6,721 bases of DNA, from positions 1 to 6,721 of the forward strand of contig JAFAPJ010000596.1 of the NCBI GenBank assembly GCA_019247255.1, given 5' to 3'. Within the stretch, counting starts at the first letter, position 1, and every line of letters starts with the position of its first letter. This document shows, piece after piece, positions 1 to 6,135 of the stretch. The translations under genes were made by a program, and so were the position numbers. This stretch comes from Methylobacteriaceae bacterium. GTDB lineage: Bacteria > Pseudomonadota > Alphaproteobacteria > Rhizobiales > Beijerinckiaceae. The notes beneath the pieces are model-generated. The model worked only from the letters and a program-made list of their open reading frames with translations. It made no database searches and was not told the DNA's origin.

Positions 1-1052
1 GACGGCGTGTAGTAGCGCGCCGTCGTGAGGCGCACCGCCCCGTTTCCGCCGAGCGGGATCACGGTCTGGACCGAGCCCTTGCCGAAGGAGCGCGTGCCGA
101 GAAGCGTCGCGCGCTTGTGGTCCTGGAGGGCGCCCGCGACGATCTCGGACGCGGAGGCCGACCCGCCGTTGATCAGCACCACGACCGGCTTGCCCTTGGT
201 GAGGTCGCCGGTCTTCGCGTTGAAGCGCTGGTTCTCGTCCGCGTTGCGGCCCCGGGTCGAGACGATCTCGCCGCGCTCCAGGAAGGCGTCCGACACGAGG
301 ATCGCCTGGTCGAGGAGGCCTCCCGGATTGTTGCGCAGGTCGAGGACGTAGCCCTTGAGCTTGTCCTGGCCGATCTCGCCCGTGACCTTCTCGATCGCGC
401 CCCGGAGGAGCTCGTAGGTCTGCTCGTTGAACTGCGTGATGCGCAGGTAGCCGACATCGCCTTCGGCCCGCGAGCGGACGGACCGGATCCGGATGATGTC
501 GCGCGTCAGCGTGACGTCGATCGGCTCCTTGGCGCCGGCGCGTTGCAGCTTCAGCCGCACGGAGGTGTTGACCGGGCCGCGCATCTTGTCGACGGCCTGG
601 TTGAGGGTCAGGCCCTGCACAGCCTCGTTCTCGATCTGCGTGATGACGTCGTTCGCCATGATCCCGGCGCGGGCGGCCGGCGTGTCGTCGATCGGGGTCA
701 CGACCTTCACGAGGCCGTCCTCCATCGTCACCTCGATGCCGAGCCCGCCGAACTGGCCGCTCGTCTGAACCTGCATGTCCCGGAAGCTCTTCGGGTCCAT
801 GTAGCTCGAATGCGGGTCGAGCGAGGACAGCATGCCGTTGATGGCCGCCTCGATCAGCTTCCCGTCTTCCGGCTTCTCGACGTAATCGGTCCGGACCTTC
901 TCGAAGACATCGCCGAAGAGGCTGAGCTGCCGGTAGGTTTCGGCCGAGGCCGCGACCGCGCTCGTCGACGAGAGCAGGCGCGTCTGCGTCGCGACCGTGG
1001 ACAGCCCGACGCCCACGACGGCGCCCAGGAAGACAAGAGAGACCTTGCGCAT
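1..1052 (-). CDS. ctpA: CtpA-type carboxy-terminal processing protease (S41 family), 3' end outside window
   Basis: This is a periplasmic serine protease of the S41/Prc family, which cleaves proteins near their C-termini; in other bacteria such enzymes trim envelope proteins and peptidoglycan hydrolases. The first 350 residues are visible and the frame runs off the window edge. An N-terminal hydrophobic segment (about residues 4-20) looks like an uncleaved anchor or signal peptide. A PDZ domain follows (about 97-172, with GGLGIEV at 102-108), then the S41 catalytic core. The serine motif GSASASE spans 297-303, and the lysine motif GKGSVQ spans 324-329. Ser300 and Lys325 are 25 residues apart, the same spacing as Ser430/Lys455 in E. 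coli Prc, so I take them as the catalytic dyad, with Gln329 as the accessory residue. The ATG shares its A with the envC-like stop codon (TGATG), so translation is probably coupled. An AAGG about 10 bases upstream is a modest ribosome-binding site. Confidence 0.95.
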   Translation of the reverse strand, partial: MRKVSLVFLGAVVGVGLSTVATQTRLLSSTSAVAASAETYRQLSLFGDVFEKVRTDYVEKPEDGKLIEAAINGMLSSLDPHSSYMDPKSFRDMQVQTSGQFGGLGIEVTMEDGLVKVVTPIDDTPAARAGIMANDVITQIENEAVQGLTLNQAVDKMRGPVNTSVRLKLQRAGAKEPIDVTLTRDIIRIRSVRSRAEGDVGYLRITQFNEQTYELLRGAIEKVTGEIGQDKLKGYVLDLRNNPGGLLDQAILVSDAFLERGEIVSTRGRNADENQRFNAKTGDLTKGKPVVVLINGGSASASEIVAGALQDHKRATLLGTRSFGKGSVQTVIPLGGNGAVRLTTARYYTP

Positions 1053-2317
1053 CAGCCGCGAACCTTTTCGCCTTGCGATTTCAGCCACCACGGACCCGGA
1101 TCGATCGGCGAGCCGTCCTTCCGGAACTCAACGTAGAGGACCGGCCCCTTCGCCTCAACGACCCCAAAGGCCGCAGCTGTCGCGCCGGTCCCCATCTGCC
1201 CGACCGGCTCCCCGGCGAGCACGAATTGCCCTACGTCCACATGGACCCGCTCGAGGCCGGCCAAGACGAGATAGTAGCCACCGCCCGCGTTCAGGATCAA
1301 GAGTCGTCCAAGCGAGCGGAACGGACCCGAGAACACGATCGTGGCGTCTGCCGAGGCCGTGACCACGGCGCCCGGCCGGGTCGCGATCGTCAGGCCGCGG
1401 ACGGTCCCTCCCGCCTCGTCCGGATCCCCGAATTCCCTCAGGACCGGACCGGATGCGGGGCGCAGCAGCTTGCCGCGCGAATCCGCGAAGGCCAGCCGGG
1501 GGGCGAGCGGGACCGGATCGCGCTTGGCGGCCTCGGCGAAACGCTGCCCGAGGCGCGATTCCTCCTCCGCCGCGGGCTCGCCCGGCTTCGGCTGCTTCGG
1601 GGCGAGACGCTCCATGAGCTCGCGCAGGCTCGTCGCCTCGCGGGCGAGGACTTCAGCCCGGGCCCGGCCGCCCGCGAGATCCGCCTCGGTCGCGGCAAGC
1701 CGGCTGCGGCGCGCCGCGACGAGGGCGTTCAGCCGCTCGGTGTCGCGCGCGAGCCCGTCGAGCTCGGTCGCGAGCCGCTCCCGCTCGTCCTTGATCGAAC
1801 CGCGCAGCCGCGTCAGCTCCGCGAGCTCGACCGCAAGGCGTTCGCTCTCGGCGCGCAACTCGGGCAGGATGGCGCCCGCCAGGATCGCGGCCCGGACCGC
1901 CTCGAGGATGTCGCCCGGGCTGGCGAGAAGCGCGGGCGGCGGGTTGCGCCCCATCCGCTGGAGCGCCGCGAGCAGCTCGGCCAGGGCGGCGCGCCGCTGC
2001 GCGAAGGACCCGCGGATCGCGCCTTCGCGCGTCTCGAGCGCCGCGAGCCGGTCCTCGATCGCGCGGCTGCGCTCTTCGGCGGCCCGCGTCCGGCTCGCCG
2101 CCTCGACGAGCGCCGCCCCGAGACGGGCCCCGTCCGCCTTGATGGCCGCCACCTCGTCCGCGAGCCGCCGGCGCGCTTCGGCGCTGCGCTCGAGCTCGGC
2201 TTCGATCGCCCTCAGGGCCTTCTCGCGCGGCGCCGGGTCGGCCTCCTGAGCCTGGCCGAGCTGGATCGTGGCGAGAAGGCCGAGGCCGGCCGCGAGCCAG
2301 GCGACACGGCGCGCCAT
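1052..2317 (-). CDS. EnvC-like murein hydrolase activator, coiled coil plus degenerate LytM (M23) domain
   Basis: This is a 421-residue exported protein of the EnvC family. EnvC proteins usually do not cut peptidoglycan; they activate amidases at the division site, and the Caulobacter homologue is LdpF. Residues 1-23 form a signal peptide ending GQA. About 31-238 is a long charged, alanine-rich coiled coil, broken by a conserved-looking NPPP turn at 125-128. A variable linker leads to a LytM domain at about 283-412. Positions that carry the zinc-site histidines and aspartate in active M23 enzymes appear here as Val306, Thr310, Gly354, Val393 and Tyr395, so I infer a catalytically dead activator. 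I chose the ATG at 2317, not the in-frame ATG at 2476. The earlier one lies inside rlmH and would add 53 non-signal-like residues, whereas the 2317 start has a strong GGAGGGA site just upstream. The gene follows rlmH by 13 bases and overlaps ctpA by one base, so the products probably act together in the envelope. Confidence 0.92.
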   Translation of the reverse strand: MARRVAWLAAGLGLLATIQLGQAQEADPAPREKALRAIEAELERSAEARRRLADEVAAIKADGARLGAALVEAASRTRAAEERSRAIEDRLAALETREGAIRGSFAQRRAALAELLAALQRMGRNPPPALLASPGDILEAVRAAILAGAILPELRAESERLAVELAELTRLRGSIKDERERLATELDGLARDTERLNALVAARRSRLAATEADLAGGRARAEVLAREATSLRELMERLAPKQPKPGEPAAEEESRLGQRFAEAAKRDPVPLAPRLAFADSRGKLLRPASGPVLREFGDPDEAGGTVRGLTIATRPGAVVTASADATIVFSGPFRSLGRLLILNAGGGYYLVLAGLERVHVDVGQFVLAGEPVGQMGTGATAAAFGVVEAKGPVLYVEFRKDGSPIDPGPWWLKSQGEKVRG

Positions 2318-2319
2318 GC

Positions 2320-2330
2320 GGGTCCCTCCC
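2320..2330 (-). promoter_or_regulatory. Strong ribosome-binding site of the envC-like gene
   Basis: The whole 13-base gap between the rlmH stop and the envC-like ATG is nearly one Shine-Dalgarno element, reading GGGAGGGACC on the minus strand. It fixes the start at 2317 and rules out the longer in-frame start inside rlmH. It is the clearest ribosome-binding site in the window. Confidence 0.75.
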
Positions 2331-2813
2331 TCAGCCCTCTCGGTGGTACGGGTGCCCGGCCAGGATGGAGAGCGCGCGGTAGACCTGCTCCAAGACGAGC
2401 ACGCGGACAAGCTGGTGCGGAAGGGTGAGGCGCCCGAAGGACACGGCCCGGGACGCCGCGGCGCGGATCGTTTCATCGAGGCCGTCCGGCCCGCCGATCA
2501 CGAAGGCGAGGCTGCCCTCCCCGGCGTCACGCCGTGCGGCGATGGCTTCCGCGAAAGCGAGGCTCGTCGGCAGGTCGCCGCGCTCGTCGAAGGCGATGGT
2601 CGCCATGCCCTTGAGCCGGTCGCGGAGAGCCGACCCTTCCTCGGTGCGGCGCTCGCGATCGGACCGCGCCCGGCTTTCGGCAAGTTCGACCACGGCGAGC
2701 GGCGAGAAGCCGAGCGCACGGGCGAGCGCGTCGGCGCGGGTCCGGTAGCGTGCCGCGAGGTCGCGCTCGGGACCTGCCTTCAGGCGACCAACGGCGACGA
2801 GCGCGAGCTTCAT
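2331..2813 (-). CDS. rlmH: 23S rRNA (pseudouridine1915-N3)-methyltransferase RlmH
   Basis: RlmH is a small SPOUT-class methyltransferase that uses S-adenosylmethionine to methylate N3 of pseudouridine 1915 in helix 69 of 23S rRNA, acting on assembled 70S ribosomes in the cytoplasm. The 160-residue product matches the usual family length of about 155-160. The S-adenosylmethionine-binding knot is visible as FVIGGPDGL (104-112), followed by LPHQLVRVLVLEQVYRA (131-147) and the characteristic C-terminal HPYHR (154-158). The ATG at 2813 gives the standard MKL N-terminus. It has almost no Shine-Dalgarno sequence and sits 15 bases after the rsfS stop, next to a 7-bp hairpin, so its translation may depend on ribosomes finishing rsfS. 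The rsfS-rlmH pairing is common in bacteria. Confidence 0.96.
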   Translation of the reverse strand: MKLALVAVGRLKAGPERDLAARYRTRADALARALGFSPLAVVELAESRARSDRERRTEEGSALRDRLKGMATIAFDERGDLPTSLAFAEAIAARRDAGEGSLAFVIGGPDGLDETIRAAASRAVSFGRLTLPHQLVRVLVLEQVYRALSILAGHPYHREG

Positions 2814-2818
2814 GCCTG

Positions 2819-2838
2819 GGCCGGCCCGTCAGCCGGCC
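2819..2838 (-). promoter_or_regulatory. Perfect 7-bp GC hairpin across the rsfS stop, just before the rlmH start
   Basis: The arms are at 2832-2838 and 2819-2825 (GGCCGGC and GCCGGCC), separated by a six-base loop, TGACGG on the minus strand, that contains the rsfS stop codon. The lower arm ends five bases before the rlmH ATG, so the folded hairpin would cover the place where a ribosome-binding site should be. No U-tract follows, which argues against an intrinsic terminator. My inference is translational coupling: a ribosome reaching the rsfS stop would melt the stem. The inverted repeat is seen directly; its function is untested, and short GC palindromes are frequent in such GC-rich DNA. Confidence 0.45.
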
Positions 2839-3242
2839 GCGCGCTCCATCGGGCGGTCCGCGCCCCACATCCGCTCGAGATTGTAGAAGCCCCGCACCTC
2901 CGGCCGGAACACGTGCACGATGAGGTCGCCGGCGTCGATCAGGACCCAGTCGCAGGCCGGCATCCCCTCGACCCGCACGCGCCCGTGCCCCGCATCCTTC
3001 AAGGCCTGGATGATCTTGTCGGCGATGGACCCCACATGGCGCTGCGAGCGCCCGGACGTCACGATCATCGTGTCCGCGATCGAGGTCTTGCCGACGAGGT
3101 CGATCTCGACCGTCTCCTCGGCCTTCATATCCTCGAGGCAGGCCCGCGCGAGCGCGACGATGTCCCCGTCTGCCGAAGCGACCGTTCCGGCGACCGGATG
3201 AGACGGCGTCAGGTCCGTCTCCGCCAAGACGAATGGGTTCAG
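2829..3242 (-). CDS. rsfS: Ribosomal silencing factor RsfS; start codon uncertain
   Basis: RsfS binds ribosomal protein uL14 on the large subunit and blocks subunit joining when nutrients are scarce. The family core is clear: it opens near DIVALARACLEDMKAEETV and continues through DLVGKTSIADTMIVTSGRS, DWVLIDAGDLIVHVF and FYNLERMW, ending in a short tail. The frame is open back to a TTG at 3332, which would give 167 residues, but no ATG occurs before the core. The stretch above about 3245 uses codons such as ATA, CTA, ACA and TCT that are rare in the neighbours, so it looks non-coding. I favour a CTG at 3242 (137 residues, beginning x-N-P-F), because a GAAGGGA element lies about 7-8 bases before it. 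A TTG at 3227 (132 residues) and the TTG at 3332, which overlaps nadD by 17 bases, remain possible. The identity is secure; the start is not. Confidence 0.93.
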   Translation of the reverse strand: MNPFVLAETDLTPSHPVAGTVASADGDIVALARACLEDMKAEETVEIDLVGKTSIADTMIVTSGRSQRHVGSIADKIIQALKDAGHGRVRVEGMPACDWVLIDAGDLIVHVFRPEVRGFYNLERMWGADRPMERAAG

Positions 3243-3289
3243 TGCTGGTGTCCCTTCTTCGACCCGTGCATGCTCGCCGGGCCGCCCCC

Positions 3290-3319
3290 AAGATAGTGTG
3301 ACACCCCCGCTGTTTTCAA
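3290..3319 (-). promoter_or_regulatory. Possible sigma70-type promoter for rsfS
   Basis: On the minus strand TTGAAA (3319-3314) and TATCTT (3295-3290) are separated by 18 bases. The first matches the -35 consensus at five of six positions and the second matches the -10 at four of six. The element starts at the nadD stop codon and lies in the most AT-rich part of the window. Transcription would begin near 3283, giving a leader of about 40 bases to the CTG at 3242. Promoters in this group of bacteria often depart from the E. coli consensus, so this is a reasoned guess. Confidence 0.35.
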
Positions 3320-3957
3320 CGCGTATCCACAACTCGTTGGGTCCGACGCAGCACAGTGGACGACAGGTTCGAGCGCGGCCCGTGCAGCAAAGTCCAGGCA
3401 GGCGCGGGCAGATCCGGCAGGAGCGTAGCGTCCCGCTCGGGAACCCGGGCGCGCGCCAGCGCCTCGGCGGCCCGAGAAGTCGCGGCCCGCAACGTCCAGC
3501 CCGGCCGGTCGACGATCGCGATCGGCACGAGGGAGGCCATCTCGCGCCAATGGCGCCATCGGTGGAAACTCGCGAGGCTGTCCGCGCCCATGATCCAAAC
3601 GAACCGCAGATCCGGTCTGCGCAGGAGGAGGAAGCGGAGCGTCTCGACCGTGTAGACGACCCCGAGCTCCGCCTCGAAGCCCGTGACAGCGAAGCGCGGA
3701 TGCTTCGCGACGGCGCGGGTCGCGGCGAGCCGCTTCTCCTCTGACGCGAGCTCGCGCACGTCCTTGAGCGGGTTGCCGGGCGTCACGATCCACCAGACCC
3801 GGTCGAGCCTCAGGCGCCGCAGCGCCGTCAGCGCGACGTGCCGATGGCCCGGATGCGGCGGGTTGAAGCTGCCCCCGTAGAGGCCGATCCGGAGGCCCGG
3901 CGCGGCGGGGGGCAGGCGGATCGGGCAGACGACCCGCCGCCGTCGCGCGCCCGGCAT
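3316..3957 (-). CDS. nadD: Nicotinate-nucleotide adenylyltransferase NadD
   Basis: NadD transfers AMP from ATP to nicotinate mononucleotide, making nicotinate adenine dinucleotide, the step before NAD synthetase. The product has 213 residues, normal for the family. Near the N-terminus the nucleotidyltransferase motif GGSFNPPHPGH (28-38) carries the HxGH signature (His35, Gly37, His38). FVWIMGADSLASFHRW in the middle corresponds to the conserved MGxD segment. The C-terminal LSSTVLR (198-204) matches the family's ISSTxIR motif. An upstream extension to 4287 is open but overlaps proA and has low-complexity, arginine-rich content, so I place the start at the ATG at 3957. That ATG shares its A with the proA stop codon (TGATG) and has no clear ribosome-binding site, which points to coupled translation with proA. 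The residues before LRIGLYGG (1-21) are basic and proline-rich and may be a lineage-specific extension. Confidence 0.95.
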   Translation of the reverse strand: MPGARRRRVVCPIRLPPAAPGLRIGLYGGSFNPPHPGHRHVALTALRRLRLDRVWWIVTPGNPLKDVRELASEEKRLAATRAVAKHPRFAVTGFEAELGVVYTVETLRFLLLRRPDLRFVWIMGADSLASFHRWRHWREMASLVPIAIVDRPGWTLRAATSRAAEALARARVPERDATLLPDLPAPAWTLLHGPRSNLSSTVLRRTQRVVDTR

Positions 3958-5264
3958 CAGGGCCGGGTCTGCCCCGTCCCGCGCAGGCGGTACTTGAACG
4001 AGGTGAGCTGCTCGACCCCGACCGGGCCACGGGCATGGAGGCGGCCGGTCGCGATCCCGATCTCGGCCCCGAAGCCGAACTCGCCGCCGTCGGCGAATTG
4101 AGTCGAGGCGTTGTGCAGCACGATCGCCGAATCGACCTCGTGGAGGAAGCGCTCGGCCGCGACGGGATCGGAGGTGAGGATCGCGTCCGTGTGACGGGAG
4201 CCGTAGCGGTCGATGTGGTCGAGCGCGGCGTCGAGCCCGTCGACGACCCGGACCGCGATGATCGCGTCGAGGAACTCCCGACCCCAATCGTCAGGCGCGG
4301 CCGGCCGCGCGCGCGGATCGACGGCGCGCGCCGCCGCGTCGCCTCGGACCTCGCAGCCGGCCTCGATGAGCGCCCGGACGAGAGGAGCGAGATGCGTGGT
4401 GACGGCGTCCTCGGCCACGAGAAGCGCCTCCGCGGCGCCGCAGATGCCGGTGCGGCGGAGCTTCGCGTTGAGCACGACGTCCTGCGCCATCGCGAGATCG
4501 GCGGTCGCGTCCACGTAGACGTGCACGATGCCGTCGAGATGGGCGAAGACCGGCACGCGCGCCTCGGCCTGAACGCGCTCGACGAGGCTGCGGCCGCCGC
4601 GCGGGATGATGACGTCGATCGCGCCGTCGAGCCCGCCCAGCATGAGCCCGACCGCCTCGCGGTCGCGGGTCGGCACGAGCTGAAGCGCGTCGGGGGGAAG
4701 ACCTGCCGCGGCGAGACCCTGGTTCATTGCGGCCGCGATGGCCGAGGCCGTCCGGAAGGTCTCCGCGCCAGCCCGAAGGATGGCGGCGTTGCCGGCCATC
4801 AGGCAGAGCGCGCCGGCATCGGCCGTCACGTTCGGCCGGCTCTCGAAGACCACGCCGACAACCCCGATCGGCGTCGCCACCCGCTCGATGATGAGCCCGT
4901 TTGGACGCTCGAAGCGGGCCAGCACGCGGCCGACGGGATCCGGAAGCCCGGCGATCGTCTCGATCGCCTCGGCGATCCCGGCGACCCGACCCGGATCGAG
5001 CGCCAACCGGTCGAGAAAGGCCGAGGGCCGGCCGGCGGCCTTCGCGTCCGCGAGGTCGAGGGCGTTCTGGGCGAGGATCGTCCGCTCGGCTTCGCGCACC
5101 GCCTGGGCCGCGGCGAGGAGCCCCGCGCGCTTGCGCTCGCCCGCCGTCAGCGCGAGGGCGCGCGCGGCTTGCCGGGCCCGCACGCCGATCGCGCGCATCA
5201 GCTCCGGCAGCGCCGGGCCGGCATCGCGCGCAACCTCGGTCGGCGTGGTGACGGCAGCACTCAT
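3957..5264 (-). CDS. proA: Gamma-glutamyl phosphate reductase ProA
   Basis: ProA reduces gamma-glutamyl phosphate to glutamate-5-semialdehyde with NADPH, the second step of proline synthesis from glutamate, in the cytoplasm. The 435-residue product is slightly longer than the E. coli enzyme (417). It has the aldehyde-dehydrogenase fold signatures of the family: [18 protein letters not shown] (132-149), [10 protein letters not shown] (219-228), the catalytic Cys275 in [13 protein letters not shown], and the highly conserved C-terminal block around [18 protein letters not shown], followed by [21 protein letters not shown] chose the ATG at 5264; the next in-frame ATG (residue 23) would still leave a full domain. 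A weak GGAG lies 12 bases upstream. ProA normally works with glutamate 5-kinase (ProB), often encoded next to it, but no proB is visible here; an ABC importer gene lies upstream instead. Downstream the gene overlaps nadD by one base. Confidence 0.97.
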   Translation of the reverse strand: MSAAVTTPTEVARDAGPALPELMRAIGVRARQAARALALTAGERKRAGLLAAAQAVREAERTILAQNALDLADAKAAGRPSAFLDRLALDPGRVAGIAEAIETIAGLPDPVGRVLARFERPNGLIIERVATPIGVVGVVFESRPNVTADAGALCLMAGNAAILRAGAETFRTASAIAAAMNQGLAAAGLPPDALQLVPTRDREAVGLMLGGLDGAIDVIIPRGGRSLVERVQAEARVPVFAHLDGIVHVYVDATADLAMAQDVVLNAKLRRTGICGAAEALLVAEDAVTTHLAPLVRALIEAGCEVRGDAAARAVDPRARPAAPDDWGREFLDAIIAVRVVDGLDAALDHIDRYGSRHTDAILTSDPVAAERFLHEVDSAIVLHNASTQFADGGEFGFGAEIGIATGRLHARGPVGVEQLTSFKYRLRGTGQTRP

Positions 5265-5269
5265 CTCGC

Positions 5270-5281
5270 CCGGAACTCCGG
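5270..5281 (-). repeat. Small inverted repeat before proA
   Basis: CCGGA-GT-TCCGG on the minus strand is a short palindrome starting five bases before the proA ATG. It contains the only GGAG that could serve as a ribosome-binding site. It could be a protein-binding half-site pair or a weak hairpin, but at this GC content it could equally be chance. Confidence 0.25.
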
Positions 5282-5308
5282 CCCCTGTCCGACCCTGCTT
5301 AGCACGCG

Positions 5309-5339
5309 CCGGCCTGGCCGGGCCATGCGCGGGTGCGCA
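5309..5339 (-). terminator. Two adjacent GC-rich inverted repeats after the ABC ATPase gene; possible weak terminator or stabiliser
   Basis: The ATPase gene stops at 5347. Soon after it on the minus strand come TGCGC-ACCC-GCGCA (5339-5326), a 5-bp stem with a four-base loop, and then CCGGCC-A-GGCCGG (5321-5309). Neither is followed by a run of T, so they are not canonical intrinsic terminators. They could slow polymerase, protect the upstream mRNA from 3' decay, or mark the boundary between the importer operon and proA. The repeats are seen directly; the role is inferred. Confidence 0.3.
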
Positions 5340-5346
5340 GACGCGG

Positions 5347-6135
5347 TCAATGTTCGGCGGCCGCGATGACCGCCTCGGCCCTGATCTCTTCCGTCAGCCT
5401 CGCTTTGAGCTCCGTGAAATCCGGATGCGTCTTGATCCGGTAGCTGCGCGGATGGGGCAGATCGACCGCGATGTCGGCTTTGACCCGGCCGGGCCGGGCC
5501 GTCATCACGAGTACCCGGGAGGCCAGGAAGATCGCCTCCTCGATGTCGTGGGTGACGAAAATCACGGTCTTCCGGTCCCGCTCCCAGATGCCGAGCAGCA
5601 ATTCCTGCATCAGCGCGCGGGTCTGGTTGTCGAGGGCACCGAAGGGCTCATCGAGAAGGAGGATCGCCGGGTCGTTCGCGAGCGCGCGGGCGATGGCGGT
5701 GCGCTGCTGCATGCCGCCCGACAGCTGCTTCGGGTAGTGGTCCTGGAAGCCTGCGAGCCCCATCCTGTCGAGGAAATGCGCGACCGTCTCGCGGATGCGC
5801 GCCGCGGGGGCGCCGCGCTCGACGAGCCCGTAGGCGATGTTCTGCGCCACGGTCAGCCAGGGGAACAGCGTGTAGGACTGGAACACCATGCCCCGCTCGG
5901 GGCCGGGCCCGGCGACGGGACGGCCGTTAAGCAGGACGCGTCCCGTGCTCGGCCGGTCGAGCCCGGCGATGATGCGCAGGAGGGTCGACTTCCCGCAGCC
6001 GGACGGCCCGAGCAGCGTGATGAAGTCGTTCTCCGCGACCGTCAGGTCGACGGGCGAGAGGGCCTGGACGGGCGCCGCACCGCTTATCCCGGGAAAGCTG
6101 CGCGAGACGCCCTCCACGCTGAGCTTCGGCGTCAC
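5347..6135 (-). CDS. ABC importer ATPase, NitT/TauT (SsuB/TauB/NrtD-like) family
   Basis: This 262-residue cytoplasmic ATPase powers an ABC importer of the nitrate/sulfonate/taurine class. All nucleotide-binding motifs are intact: Walker [10 protein letters not shown] (43-51), Q-loop Gln86 in [14 protein letters not shown], signature LSGGMQQR (138-145), Walker B ILLLDEP (158-164) with catalytic Glu163, D-loop ALD (167-169) and switch His196. The C-terminal [17 protein letters not shown] segment is typical of the SsuB/TauB/NrtD group. The frame continues upstream through the permease gene without any recognisable domain, so I set the start at the GTG at 6135, which overlaps the permease stop as [18 protein letters not shown] is then a normal N-terminus. 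The substrate cannot be named: this subfamily also handles nitrate, cyanate, aliphatic sulfonates, taurine and pyrimidine precursors, and no binding protein is in view. Confidence 0.93.
   Translation of the reverse strand: MTPKLSVEGVSRSFPGISGAAPVQALSPVDLTVAENDFITLLGPSGCGKSTLLRIIAGLDRPSTGRVLLNGRPVAGPGPERGMVFQSYTLFPWLTVAQNIAYGLVERGAPAARIRETVAHFLDRMGLAGFQDHYPKQLSGGMQQRTAIARALANDPAILLLDEPFGALDNQTRALMQELLLGIWERDRKTVIFVTHDIEEAIFLASRVLVMTARPGRVKADIAVDLPHPRSYRIKTHPDFTELKARLTEEIRAEAVIAAAEH

Noticed and set aside
117..1136. Long plus-strand open frame of 339 codons opposite ctpA
   Set aside because: It is antisense to a clear CtpA sequence, is arginine- and aspartate-rich with no recognisable domain, and is a by-product of high GC content.
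1073..2428. Plus-strand frame of 451 codons opposite the envC-like gene, and similar long plus-strand frames at 4035-5369 and 4738-6318
   Set aside because: All are low-complexity, Arg/Ala/Gly-rich mirror frames of well-identified minus-strand genes; none has a family motif.
2318..2476. N-terminal extension of the envC-like protein to the ATG at 2476
   Set aside because: It lies inside rlmH, lacks signal-peptide character, and the ATG at 2317 has both a strong ribosome-binding site and a proper signal peptide.
3958..4287. N-terminal extension of NadD into proA
   Set aside because: The 110 extra residues are arginine-rich shadow sequence of proA, and the ATG at 3957 gives the normal family length.
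5296..5304. TGCTTAGCA palindrome before proA as an operator or extended -10
   Set aside because: It is only four bases per arm, with poor match to a -10 and no partner -35; too short to support.
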